Assembly (NCBI RefSeq): GCF_900113905.1
Contig: NZ_FORC01000002.1
Coordinates: 124,001 to 188,000, forward strand
Length of the DNA: 64,000 bases
Direction of reading: 5' to 3'
DNA from: Phytopseudomonas argentinensis
GTDB taxonomy: Bacteria > Pseudomonadota > Gammaproteobacteria > Pseudomonadales > Pseudomonadaceae
This document shows, in pieces, positions 7,243 to 15,743 of this stretch. Position numbers and translations under genes: made by a program. The notes below the pieces were generated by a model. That model saw only the letters and a program-made list of their open reading frames with translations, had not been told where the DNA came from and searched no databases. Within the stretch, counting starts at the first letter, position 1. Each line of letters opens with the position of its first letter.

Positions 7243-8598
7243 ATGGGAGACGCAAAGAAAACCCACGTCCGGTACCTGATACTGCTGATGCTGTTTCTGG
7301 TCACCACCATCAACTACGCCGACCGCGCCACCATTTCCATCGCTGGCTCCAGCATGCAGAAGGATCTGGGCATCGACGCGGTAACCCTCGGCTATATCTT
7401 TTCCGCTTTCGGCTGGGCCTATGTGATCGGGCAGATCCCGGGTGGCTGGCTGCTCGACCGTTTCGGTTCCAAGCGCGTGTATGCCGCGGGCATCTTCATC
7501 TGGTCGCTGTTCACCCTGCTGCAGGGCTTCGTCGGCATGATGCCGGTGGCCTGGGCGGTGGTGACCCTGTTCGTGCTGCGCTTCATGGTCGGCTTCGCCG
7601 AGGCACCGTCGTTCCCGGGTAACGCGCGTATCGTCGCGGCCTGGTTCCCGACGGCAGAGCGGGGCACCGCGTCGGCAATCTTCAACTCGGCGCAGTATTT
7701 CGCTACCGCACTGTTCGCGCCGTTGATGGGCTGGATCGTCTATTCGTTCGGTTGGGAACATGTGTTCGTGGTCATGGGCGTGCTGGGTATCGTCTTCGCC
7801 GGCATCTGGATGAAGACCATCTACAACCCCAAGGAACACCCCCGTGTCAGCGCCGCCGAAATCGAGCATATCGCCAATAACGGTGGTCTGGTCGACATGG
7901 ATCAGGCCAACAAGGGCAAGGGCGGGCCGAAGTGGAATTACATCGCTCAGCTGCTGACCAATCGCATGATGGTCGGCGTATACCTGGGCCAGTACTGCAT
8001 CAACGCCATCACCTACTTCTTCCTCACCTGGTTCCCGGTCTACCTGGTGCAGGAGCGCGGCATGACCATTCTCAAGGCCGGCTTCATCGCCTCCCTGCCG
8101 GCGATCATGGGTTTTGTCGGTGGCGTGCTCGGCGGGGTGATCTCCGATTGGCTGCTGCGTCGCGGTCACAGCCTGACCCTGGCGCGCAAGCTGCCGATCG
8201 TCTGCGGGCTGATGCTGTCGACCAGCATGGTGCTGTGCAACTACGTGTCGGCCGAGTGGATGGTGGTCGGTTTCATGACCCTGGCGTTCTTCGGCAAGGG
8301 CCTCGGCGCCCTCGGCTGGGCCGTGGTGTCGGACACCTCGCCCAAGCAGATCGCCGGCCTGTCCGGCGGCCTGTTCAACACCTTCGGCAATATCGCCTCG
8401 ATCACCACACCAATCGTCATCGGCTACATCATCAGCGCCACCGGCTCGTTCAAGTGGGCACTGGTGTACGTGGGCGCCAACGCCCTGGTCGCGGTGTTCA
8501 GCTACCTGTTCATCGTCGGTCGCATTCAGCGTGTGGTGCTCAAGGATGAGCATGGACAGGCGATCAACGATCAGGCTTCGCCTGCCTCGGCAAGCTGA
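7243..8598 (+). CDS. gudP: MFS glucarate/galactarate permease (GudP-like)
   Basis: A 451-residue, 12-helix major facilitator of the anion:cation symporter group. The segment NYADRATISIAG in helix 1 and GWAYVIGQIPGGWLLDRFGSKR across helices 2-3 are typical of GudP/GarP-type aldarate:H+ symporters. The ATG at 7243 follows a GAGG ribosome site. It is transcribed from the region holding the two LacI-type operators and is followed 70 bp later by galactarate dehydratase. It would import glucarate or galactarate directly, while the TRAP system is the likely uronate importer. The name is by similarity; the true substrate could be a related acid sugar. Confidence 0.88.
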   Translation: MGDAKKTHVRYLILLMLFLVTTINYADRATISIAGSSMQKDLGIDAVTLGYIFSAFGWAYVIGQIPGGWLLDRFGSKRVYAAGIFIWSLFTLLQGFVGMMPVAWAVVTLFVLRFMVGFAEAPSFPGNARIVAAWFPTAERGTASAIFNSAQYFATALFAPLMGWIVYSFGWEHVFVVMGVLGIVFAGIWMKTIYNPKEHPRVSAAEIEHIANNGGLVDMDQANKGKGGPKWNYIAQLLTNRMMVGVYLGQYCINAITYFFLTWFPVYLVQERGMTILKAGFIASLPAIMGFVGGVLGGVISDWLLRRGHSLTLARKLPIVCGLMLSTSMVLCNYVSAEWMVVGFMTLAFFGKGLGALGWAVVSDTSPKQIAGLSGGLFNTFGNIASITTPIVIGYIISATGSFKWALVYVGANALVAVFSYLFIVGRIQRVVLKDEHGQAINDQASPASAS

Positions 8599-8606
8599 AC
8601 CCGCTC

Positions 8607-8633
8607 ACGGCTTCGCCTGGCAGGCGAAGCCGT
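8607..8633. repeat. 13-bp perfect inverted repeat between gudP and garD
   Basis: ACGGCTTCGCCTG and CAGGCGAAGCCGT are separated by a single G. The RNA would form a strong hairpin just ahead of the garD ribosome site. No run of T follows, so it is more likely an mRNA-stability or partial attenuation element than a terminator. Confidence 0.6.
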
Positions 8634-8668
8634 GAAGCCGTTTCTACAACAAGAAAAGGATTAGCCCC

Positions 8669-10225
8669 ATGGATCTCATTCAACATCAGGACTCGCCGCG
8701 ATACATCCGCCTGCACGCCGACGACAATGTCGGCGTGGTGGTCAACGAGCAGGGAGTGGCAGCCGGTGGCCGTTTCGCCGATGGCCTGGAGGCGCTTGAG
8801 GGAATTCCGCAGAGCCACAAGGTATCGCTGGTGGCGATCCCCGAAGGCGGCAACGTGGTGCGCTACGGCGAAGTGATCGGCTATGCCCTGAATCCCATTG
8901 CTGCGGGCACCTGGGTAACCGAGGCGCTGCTGCGCATGCCCGAGCCGCCAGTGCTGGACAACCTGCCCAAGGCGACCATCAAGACCCCGGCGCCCGAGCC
9001 GCTGGAGGGCTACACCTTCGAAGGTTTCCGCAACCCCGACGGCAGCGTCGGCACGCGCAACATCCTCGGCGTGACCACCACGGTGCAGTGCGTGGTGGGC
9101 GTGCTCGACCATTGTGTCGACCGGGTGCGCAAGGAAATCCTGCCCAAGTACCCGAACGTCGACGACGTGGTGCCGCTGTCGCACAGCTATGGTTGCGGCG
9201 TGGCGATCAACGCGCCGGACGCCGTGGTGCCGATCCGCACCCTCTACAACATCAGCCGCAACCCCAACCTGGGCGGCCAGGCCCTGGTGATCAGCCTGGG
9301 CTGCGAAAAGCTGCAGGCCAACCAGCTGATGGATGGCGACCCGCTCACCAACGGCATGGACGAGGAGGAATGGTTGTTCCGCCTGCAGGACTCCAGCACC
9401 GGCTTCACCGGCATGGTCGAAGAGATCATGGCGATGATCGAGACGCGCCTGAAGGTGCTCGACCAGCGTCGCCGCGAAACCTGTCCGGCCAGCGAGCTGG
9501 TGGTGGGCATGCAGTGCGGTGGCAGTGACGCCTTTTCCGGCATCACCGCCAACCCGGCGCTGGGTGTGGCGGCCGACCTGCTGGTGCGGGCCGGCGCCAC
9601 GGTGATGTTCTCGGAAAACACCGAAGTGCGCGACGGTATTCATCTGCTCACGCCACGTGCGGCCAGCGTGGAGGTCGCCGATGCACTGATCCGCGAGATG
9701 GATTGGTACGACCGCTACCTGGAACGCGGCATGGCCGACCGCAGTGCCAACACCACCCCCGGCAACAAGAAGGGTGGCCTGAACAACATCGTCGAGAAGG
9801 CCATGGGCTCCATTGCCAAGTCCGGCAACAGCCCGATTGCCGGGGTGGTCGCGCCAGGCGAGCGGATCCGCGGCAAGGGCCTGTGGTTCTGCGCCACGCC
9901 GGCCAGCGACTTCATTTGCGGCACCCTGCAACTGGCCGCCGGCATGAACCTGCACATCTTCACCACCGGCCGCGGTACGCCTTACGGGCTGTCCATGGTG
10001 CCGGTGATCAAGGTGGCCACGCGTACCCAGCTGGCTGAGCGCTGGCCGGACCTGATCGACGTGGATGCCGGGCAGATCACTTCCGGGCGCATGACGCTCG
10101 ATGAAATGGGCTGGCACATCTTCCAGCTCTATCTGGATGTCGCCAGTGGCAAGAAGCAGACCTGGGCAGAGAAGCATCGTCTGCACAATGACCTGGTGCT
10201 GTTCAATCCCGCTCCGGTGACCTGA
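8669..10225 (+). CDS. garD: galactarate dehydratase
   Basis: A 518-residue protein, close to the 523 residues of E. coli GarD, with the UxaA/GarD-family layout. An N-terminal SAF-like domain (about 1-90, ending [12 protein letters not shown]) precedes a large C-terminal catalytic domain with the motifs [19 protein letters not shown] and [16 protein letters not shown]. It converts galactarate to 5-keto-4-deoxyglucarate, the KdgD substrate, so it joins the lactonase product to the two kdgD genes. The ribosome site AAAAGGA lies ahead of the ATG. It probably forms one transcript with gudP. Confidence 0.93.
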   Translation: MDLIQHQDSPRYIRLHADDNVGVVVNEQGVAAGGRFADGLEALEGIPQSHKVSLVAIPEGGNVVRYGEVIGYALNPIAAGTWVTEALLRMPEPPVLDNLPKATIKTPAPEPLEGYTFEGFRNPDGSVGTRNILGVTTTVQCVVGVLDHCVDRVRKEILPKYPNVDDVVPLSHSYGCGVAINAPDAVVPIRTLYNISRNPNLGGQALVISLGCEKLQANQLMDGDPLTNGMDEEEWLFRLQDSSTGFTGMVEEIMAMIETRLKVLDQRRRETCPASELVVGMQCGGSDAFSGITANPALGVAADLLVRAGATVMFSENTEVRDGIHLLTPRAASVEVADALIREMDWYDRYLERGMADRSANTTPGNKKGGLNNIVEKAMGSIAKSGNSPIAGVVAPGERIRGKGLWFCATPASDFICGTLQLAAGMNLHIFTTGRGTPYGLSMVPVIKVATRTQLAERWPDLIDVDAGQITSGRMTLDEMGWHIFQLYLDVASGKKQTWAEKHRLHNDLVLFNPAPVT

Positions 10226-10242
10226 GAGCCCGCTCCAAGTCA

Positions 10243-10336
10243 GCTGCGCGTCGGCCCTGCGGCGTTAAAAACAGGCTCGGAAGCCGCTTGCGGCTAACGT
10301 GCTTTAGCGCGGCTCTGAAGGAGCGAGCGGAGCGAG
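10243..10336. repeat. 94-bp direct repeat, copy 1
   Basis: This 94-bp sequence recurs in the same orientation at 11469-11562 with one mismatch. The two copies bracket the hydroxyacid dehydrogenase gene. It contains GCCGCTTGCGGCTAACG and GAGCGAGCGGAGCGAG blocks. Similarity continues for about 45 bp beyond, interrupted in copy 2 by roughly 20 extra bases. The rest of the 296-bp gap holds no gene I can see. Confidence 0.85.
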
Positions 10337-10521
10337 AGTACAGTCGGCCGCGGCCCCTGCCGCTTCCCCGCCTGTTTTTGCGGGGCCGCCTAGGCCTAGT
10401 AGGGCTCTAGCTCGCAAGACTTGAAGGGGGTTCTTTTCCGAGGAGATGCCGAGCCGCGTTGCGTTCGCCCGTGCCACGGCAGGTATCATCCGCACTTCGT
10501 TATCCACGACAGGAGAGCTGC

Positions 10522-11451
10522 ATGAGTCGCCCCACCGTGCTTCAGGTCGGTCGTTTTCCGCCGCGTTTCAACGAGCGCCTACAGCGTGACTATCAACTGA
10601 TCCGCCTGTGGGAGCAGCAGGATATGCTCGCCGAGCGCGGCGCCGAGATCGATATTGTCGTCACCTCGGCGCGCTATGGCTGCTCGGCCGAGCAGCTTGC
10701 GCAGATGCCCAACCTCAAGGCCATTTGCAGCTTTGGCGTCGGTTACGATTCGATTGCCGTCGCGGAGGCCAAGGCCCGCGGCATCCCGATCAGCACCACG
10801 CCGGAGGTGCTCAACGCTTGCGTGGCCGATACGGCCATGGGCCTGCTGATCGACACTGCCCGGCAATTCGCCGCAGCCGATCAACACGTGCGCCAGGGCA
10901 AGTGGCTCAAGGGCCAGTACCCGCTGACCCGCAAGGTCAGCGGCAAGAAGCTGGGTATCGTTGGCTTCGGGCGGATCGGCAAGGAGATCGCCAAGCGCGC
11001 TGCGGGTTTCGATCTGCAGATCCGCTATCACAACCGTCGCCCTGACCCTAGCACCGATTACGGCTATGAGGCCGATCTCAAGGCGCTGGCAAGCTGGGCC
11101 GACTTCCTGGTACTGGCCTGCCCGGGTGGTGCGTCCACCCATCATCTGATCGATGCCGATGTACTCGCGGCCCTGGGCGCCGAGGGCATTCTGGTGAACA
11201 TCTCTCGCGGCAGCGTGGTGGACGAGCAGGCCCTGGTTGCCGCGCTACAAGCCGGCACGCTCGGCGGGGCGGGGCTGGATGTGTTCGAGGACGAGCCAAG
11301 GGTGCCCGAGGCGCTGTTCGGCATGCCCAATGTGGTGCTGTTGCCCCACGTCGGCAGCGCCACCGAGGAAACCCGGCTGGCCATGGAGAACCTGGTGTTC
11401 GATAATCTCGATACCTTTATCGAGCGTGGTGAGCTGATCACCCCGCTCTGA
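10522..11451 (+). CDS. D-2-hydroxyacid dehydrogenase (glyoxylate/hydroxypyruvate reductase type)
   Basis: A 309-residue NAD(P)-dependent enzyme. The Rossmann motif GFGRIG spans residues 149-153, and the catalytic triad is Arg229 (NISRGSVVDE), Glu258 (DEPR) and His276 (LPHVGSA). The ATG at 10522 follows an AGGAG site. The NRR sequence at 171-173 after the second strand suggests NADP preference, by analogy with GhrB-like reductases. A role in reducing glyoxylate, hydroxypyruvate or 2-ketogluconate would fit a sugar-acid neighbourhood but is inference. The gene stands alone between two direct 94-bp repeats. Confidence 0.88.
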   Translation: MSRPTVLQVGRFPPRFNERLQRDYQLIRLWEQQDMLAERGAEIDIVVTSARYGCSAEQLAQMPNLKAICSFGVGYDSIAVAEAKARGIPISTTPEVLNACVADTAMGLLIDTARQFAAADQHVRQGKWLKGQYPLTRKVSGKKLGIVGFGRIGKEIAKRAAGFDLQIRYHNRRPDPSTDYGYEADLKALASWADFLVLACPGGASTHHLIDADVLAALGAEGILVNISRGSVVDEQALVAALQAGTLGGAGLDVFEDEPRVPEALFGMPNVVLLPHVGSATEETRLAMENLVFDNLDTFIERGELITPL

Positions 11452-11468
11452 GAACATGCTCACTATCT

Positions 11469-11562
11469 GCTGCGCGTCGGCCCTGCGGCGTTAAAAACAG
11501 GCTCGGAAGCCGCTTGCGGCTAACGCGCTTTAGCGCGGCTCTGAAGGAGCGAGCGGAGCGAG
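11469..11562. repeat. 94-bp direct repeat, copy 2
   Basis: The partner of 10243-10336. The remainder of the 324-bp gap (11452-11775) holds the continuation of the repeat and the hairpin at 11749-11771. Confidence 0.85.
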
Positions 11563-11748
11563 TCATGCTCATGTACACCCGTACAGTCGGCCGCGCCCCC
11601 TGCCGCTTCCTCGCCTGTTTCTGCCTGGCAGGGCTCTAGCTCGCTAGATCGTGAACAAGTTCTGACCGAATAGGTGAGCCGTGCAAGCGGCTTCGCTTAT
11701 ACGCGCCGGGCCACAAGCCCGACCGCGGTTTCTACCCTTGAGCGTCAC

Positions 11749-11771
11749 CCGGTGCGCCACAAGCGCACCGG
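11749..11771 (-). terminator. hairpin after the GntR gene
   Basis: CCGGTGCGC and GCGCACCGG are separated by 5 bases, just past the minus-strand stop at 11776. There is no T run, so termination is uncertain. Confidence 0.4.
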
Positions 11772-11775
11772 TTCT

Positions 11776-12453
11776 CTAGGCCACCGTGGCCTCACGCCTT
11801 GCAATGAACGCCATCATCACCTGATTGCCATCGAGAATGTCGGTGCAGATCGCCTGACGTGCCGCCGCGCCATCGCCTTTTTCCAGCGCACGCAACACTT
11901 CCCAATGGTGCTCGATGGCCATGCGTTCGTTGAAGTCGCCGTAGGCCCGGGCAATCAGCGGGCCGGTGCGCATCCACAGACTGTCGAGCACATCGCGCAG
12001 CAGCGGCATGCCGGCGATATCGGCCAGGGCGAAGTGGAAGGCCTGGTTGAGCTTCAGTGCCGCGATCAGGTCGCCACTGTGCACGGCCTCCAGGTTGTCG
12101 CGAATGGTGCGCTCGAGCATCTGCAACTGTTCGGCAGTCACCTTGGCGGCCGCCGTTTCCGCCGCCAGGCCCTCGAGTGCCAGGCGAATGCTGCGGATTT
12201 CCGCGTACTGCTCCTGGGTCAGAACCGGCACACGGATGTCGCGCGGGGTCTTGAGGATCAGCGCCTTTTCCTTCGCCAGCTGCAGGATGGCGTCGCGTAC
12301 CGGCGTGACGCTGGTGCCCAACTGTTCGGCCAGGTCGCGGATGCGCAGGCGATCGTCCGGCTGGAAGCGGCCAGTGATCAGCGCCTCGCGCAGCAGGGCG
12401 TAAACGCCGCTGCCCAGATAGCTGTGGCTGAGACCGTCGATGGGGTATTTCAT
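11776..12453 (-). CDS. GntR-family regulator, FadR subfamily (FCD domain)
   Basis: A 225-residue protein. The winged helix at about residues 15-75 contains RIRDLAEQLGTSVTPVRDAILQLAKEKAL, and the C-terminal FCD ligand domain starts near residue 85. FCD regulators commonly respond to small organic acids. It is transcribed convergently with the hydroxyacid dehydrogenase and co-directionally with the SDR gene just upstream (46-bp gap). It may control the SDR and the divergent binding-protein gene through the palindrome at 13302-13315, or the uronate genes; neither is shown by sequence alone. Confidence 0.9.
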   Translation of the reverse strand: MKYPIDGLSHSYLGSGVYALLREALITGRFQPDDRLRIRDLAEQLGTSVTPVRDAILQLAKEKALILKTPRDIRVPVLTQEQYAEIRSIRLALEGLAAETAAAKVTAEQLQMLERTIRDNLEAVHSGDLIAALKLNQAFHFALADIAGMPLLRDVLDSLWMRTGPLIARAYGDFNERMAIEHHWEVLRALEKGDGAAARQAICTDILDGNQVMMAFIARREATVA

Positions 12454-12499
12454 GCTGGTGACTTCCGAGGCGCGGGCCGCGCGATTCTACCCCGGCGGC

Positions 12500-13234
12500 T
12501 CACACGTGCTGGCCGCCATTGACGTGGATTTCCGCGCCATTGACGTAAGTGGCTCCGGAGGTGCAGAGAAAGTACACCAGCGAGGCCACTTCCTCGGGCT
12601 TGCCGAGGCGGTGCATGGGAATGTCGCGCTCGACGATCTGTTCGGTGCCCGACGAGAGGATCGAGGTGTCGATCTCACCCGGCGCGATGGCGTTGACGCG
12701 CACCCCATGACAGCCGAATTCATGGGCCATCTCGCGGGTCAGCGCCGCCAGCCCGGCCTTGGAGGCGGCATAGGCGGAGCCGGCGAAAGGGTGCACCCGT
12801 GAGCCGGCGATGGAGGTGACGTTGATGATGCTGCCCTGGGCCGCCTTCAATTCGTCGAACAGACCTCGGGCGAGCAGGGCCGTGGAGAACAGGTTGACGT
12901 TGAACACCTTGGTCCAGGTCGCGTAGTCGCTGCCCAGCACGCCGAGGCGCTGGCCATCCTCGCCCTTGGGCGACACACCGGCGTTGTTGACCAGCGCATC
13001 CAGCCGCCCGCCGAGCTTCTCGCGGATCAGCGGCAGGCTCTCCTGCAGGTGTTCGATGTCCTCGAGATCGAGATGTATATGGTTGAGCTTGCCTTCGGCC
13101 CACGGGCACTCGGCCACCCAGTCATGGCGCGAGGCGGTGAAGATACGCCAGCCCGCGGCATTGAAGTGCTTGACCGTGGCATGGCCGATGCCGCGGCTGG
13201 CGCCGGTCAGCAGCAGGGTTTTCTGATCGCTCAT
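12500..13234 (-). CDS. short-chain dehydrogenase/reductase
   Basis: A classical 244-residue SDR. The cofactor motif TGASRGIG lies at residues 10-17, NNAG at 83-86, and the catalytic Ser141, Tyr155 and Lys159 (YAASK) are all present. The C-terminal part ends with the usual VNGAEIHVNGGQ motif. The start at 13234 follows a GGAG site; the longer frame upstream crosses the promoter. It lies in tandem with the GntR regulator. The substrate is unknown; sugars, sugar acids and small alcohols are common for this subfamily. Confidence 0.9.
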   Translation of the reverse strand: MSDQKTLLLTGASRGIGHATVKHFNAAGWRIFTASRHDWVAECPWAEGKLNHIHLDLEDIEHLQESLPLIREKLGGRLDALVNNAGVSPKGEDGQRLGVLGSDYATWTKVFNVNLFSTALLARGLFDELKAAQGSIINVTSIAGSRVHPFAGSAYAASKAGLAALTREMAHEFGCHGVRVNAIAPGEIDTSILSSGTEQIVERDIPMHRLGKPEEVASLVYFLCTSGATYVNGAEIHVNGGQHV

Positions 13235-13301
13235 GGCATATCTCCGGATTCGAGGGCTCGCGCAAGCACTGTAGTTGCTCTGATCATCCCTGAATAAAAA
13301 A

Positions 13302-13315
13302 TATGATGCATCATA
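13302..13315. promoter_or_regulatory. perfect palindrome in the divergent SDR/binding-protein region
   Basis: TATGATGCATCATA is a perfect 14-bp palindrome in an AT-rich stretch 67 bp upstream of the SDR start and about 190 bp before the binding-protein gene. Palindromes of the ATGATGCATCAT kind are plausible for FadR-type GntR dimers, and such a regulator is encoded next door. Confidence 0.55.
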
Positions 13316-13503
13316 AATTTTGGAGTGCTTTAATCCATTTGCCGTGCACGCCAATAACAACAAGTAGATGGCCTGATGGACATGCTTGGCTCCTCAGCGC
13401 CGGGTTCAGCAACCCAATGGTTCTTGTCGGTAAAGCATCGGTGTTTCTGCCTTGAAGCTGCCCTTACCCACCAGAGCCTCGGCTCTGCCAGGAGCATCCC
13501 TCA

Positions 13504-14535
13504 ATGTTCAAGAAAACCGCACTACTGATCGCTATCACCTGCAGCGCAACTGCCGTGCACGCCGCTGAAAAACTCACCGTGGTTTCCTTTGGCGGTGACA
13601 ACAAGGTGGTTCAGGAAACAGCCTTCTACAAACCCTTCGAGGCACGCGAAAAGGTGCAGATCGAAGCCTCCGCGTACAACGGCGAGATGGCCAAGATCAA
13701 GGTCATGGCCGATACCGGGCAGGTTTCCTGGGACGTCGTTGAAGTGGAGACCCCGGAACTGATCCGGGGTTGCAGTGAAGGGCTGTTCGAACCGCTGGAC
13801 TGGGCGAAGATCGGCAAGCGTGAGGATTTCATTCCCGAGGCGGTGAGTGATTGCGGTGCCGGGATTTTCATCTGGTCGACGGTGCTTACCTACGACAGCA
13901 GCAAGCTGCAGGGCGCTCCTGCGGGCTGGGCGGATTTCTGGGATGTGCAGAAATTCCCCGGCAAGCGTGGCCTGCGTCGCGGTGCGAAATTCACCCTGGA
14001 GTTCGCCCTGCTCGCCGACGGCGTGGCACCGGCCGATTTGTACCAGGTGCTGGGCACCGAGGCGGGCGTCGAGCGGGCATTCCGCAAGCTCGACCAGCTC
14101 AAGCCCAGCATCCAGTGGTGGGAAGCCGGGGCGCAGCCGCTGCAATGGCTGGCCGCCGGTGACGTGGTCATGACCTCGGCCTACAACGGTCGCGTGACCA
14201 CGGCGCAGAATGAAGGCCGCGACTTCGTCATGCAATGGAACGGCAGCCTTTACGACCTCGACCACTGGGCCATCGTCAAGGGCAGCAAGAACAAGCAACT
14301 GGCCGAGAAGTTCATTGCCATGGCCAGCACGCCGCCGCTGCAGAAGGTCTATGCCGAGGGCATTCCCTACGGTCCGACCAACACCCACACCATGGCACTG
14401 ATCGACCCGGCGATACGGGGCAGCCTGCCGACCGCGCCGCAGAACCTGAAGAACGCCCGCGCCATGGATATCGAGTTCTGGATCGACCACGGCGAGGATC
14501 TGGAGCAGCGCTTCAACGCCTGGGCCAGCAAGTAA
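13504..14535 (+). CDS. ABC transporter periplasmic binding protein, polyamine (PotD/PotF) type
   Basis: A 343-residue protein with a signal peptide cleaved after VHA (residue 20). The mature protein starts AEKLTVVSFGG, and shows the WDVVEVETPEL and SAYNGR motifs typical of the spermidine/putrescine-binding PotD family. No ABC permease or ATPase genes adjoin it, so it either feeds a transporter encoded elsewhere or works as a sensor. The downstream genes for a kinase and a PLP enzyme suggest an amine or amino-alcohol ligand. Confidence 0.87.
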   Translation: MFKKTALLIAITCSATAVHAAEKLTVVSFGGDNKVVQETAFYKPFEAREKVQIEASAYNGEMAKIKVMADTGQVSWDVVEVETPELIRGCSEGLFEPLDWAKIGKREDFIPEAVSDCGAGIFIWSTVLTYDSSKLQGAPAGWADFWDVQKFPGKRGLRRGAKFTLEFALLADGVAPADLYQVLGTEAGVERAFRKLDQLKPSIQWWEAGAQPLQWLAAGDVVMTSAYNGRVTTAQNEGRDFVMQWNGSLYDLDHWAIVKGSKNKQLAEKFIAMASTPPLQKVYAEGIPYGPTNTHTMALIDPAIRGSLPTAPQNLKNARAMDIEFWIDHGEDLEQRFNAWASK

Positions 14536-14556
14536 GCGACGAAGCAGACTTCAGCA

Positions 14557-14580
14557 GTGGGAGCGGGCCATGCCCGCGAA
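14557..14580. repeat. REP-type repeat
   Basis: GTGGGAGCGGGC-CAT-GCCCGCGAA, the same element as at 4451-4473 and 51301-51324. Confidence 0.8.
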
Positions 14581-14675
14581 ATTTTCGGGCATCGCTCGCT
14601 TGCACTGGCTGAGTTGCGGCAATAGGCAGTAACGCGAATTGAACGATAAGCAAAATCTTGGCGGAGTATGTGGAT

Positions 14676-15743
14676 GTGTCGCTGAATACCCAGCTTGTGC
14701 ATGACCCCCTCTTGCAGGCGCAGCCGGCGCAGGTCAGCGCCGTGCGTGCCAGCATCATCGCCAGCGAGCGCTTTGCCGTGCTGGGTAGCGTTCGCCCCCT
14801 GGCCGGCGAGCGCGATCTGAATTTCCAGCTCACCTGTGCTGATGGTAGTTCCTACCTGCTGAAGATTTCCCACCCGCTGGAGAGCCCCCAGGTGGTGGAT
14901 TTCCAGAACCAGGCGCTGCTGCAGATCCAGCGCGCCGATCCCGAGCTGCCGGTGCAGCGCGTGCACGCCGCGCGTGACGGCCGCTACCAGGCCTTGGTCG
15001 ATATCGACGGCCAGAGCATGCTGGTGCGCCTGCTGTCGTTCGTCGAGGGGCTGGCGCTGCATCAGGTCAGGGCGCGCAGCGCCACCTTGCGGCATAACCT
15101 GGGCGACGCCATGGCGCGGCTCGACCGGGCGCTGGCCGACGTTCGGCATCCGGCATCTGGGCACGAGCTGCTCTGGGACATGCAGCAGGCCGCTCGGTTG
15201 CGGCCGCTGCTGGCGCATATCGGTGACACGCCGTTGAGAGCGCTGGTGAGCGAGGCGCTGGATGCCTTCGAGGCACGGGCGTTGCCGCGTTACCCGGCGC
15301 TGCGTCGGCAGGTGATCCACAACGACCTCAATCCGCACAACGTCATCATCGATCCCCGGCAGCCTGAGCGCCTGCTGAACATCATCGACTTCGGCGACAT
15401 GGTCGAGGCGCCGCTGATCAATGAGGTCGGCGTGGCGGCGGCCTACCAGCTGGGTCATGAGGGTGACGTGCTGGCGCCGGCGCTGGATTTCGTGGCCGCC
15501 TATCACCGCCGCAACCCGCTGCAGGAAGAGGAACTGGATATCCTTGGCGAGCTGATCGCCACGCGGCTGGTGATGACCATCGGCATCACCGCCTGGCGCG
15601 CCAGCCTGCACCCGGAAAATCGCGACTACATCCTGCGCAACGTGCCTCAGGCCAGTGCCAGCCTGCGCGGCCTGGCAGCCATCGAGCCTGGGCGGGTGCG
15701 CCAACGTATCCATCAGGCCTGTCGGGGAGTCTCGCAGCCATGA
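14676..15743 (+). CDS. APH-fold small-molecule kinase (hydroxylysine-kinase-like)
   Basis: A 355-residue protein of the aminoglycoside phosphotransferase/choline kinase fold. The nucleotide-binding Lys63 lies in YLLKIS, the catalytic loop HNDLNPHN at 215-222 (Asp217) and the metal-binding IIDFGD at 236-241. I place the start at GTG 14676 because GGAG lies 9 bases upstream; TTG at 14658 is the alternative. Its stop overlaps the start of the next gene (ATGA), a class III PLP enzyme. The same pairing of APH kinase and PLP phospholyase occurs for hydroxylysine and ethanolamine phosphate, so the likely job is to phosphorylate an amino alcohol. It is not an antibiotic-resistance gene. Confidence 0.82.
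   Translation: MSLNTQLVHDPLLQAQPAQVSAVRASIIASERFAVLGSVRPLAGERDLNFQLTCADGSSYLLKISHPLESPQVVDFQNQALLQIQRADPELPVQRVHAARDGRYQALVDIDGQSMLVRLLSFVEGLALHQVRARSATLRHNLGDAMARLDRALADVRHPASGHELLWDMQQAARLRPLLAHIGDTPLRALVSEALDAFEARALPRYPALRRQVIHNDLNPHNVIIDPRQPERLLNIIDFGDMVEAPLINEVGVAAAYQLGHEGDVLAPALDFVAAYHRRNPLQEEELDILGELIATRLVMTIGITAWRASLHPENRDYILRNVPQASASLRGLAAIEPGRVRQRIHQACRGVSQP

Noticed and set aside
14676..15743. Aminoglycoside resistance gene
   Set aside because: Only the kinase fold is shared; coupling to a PLP enzyme points to metabolism of an amino alcohol.
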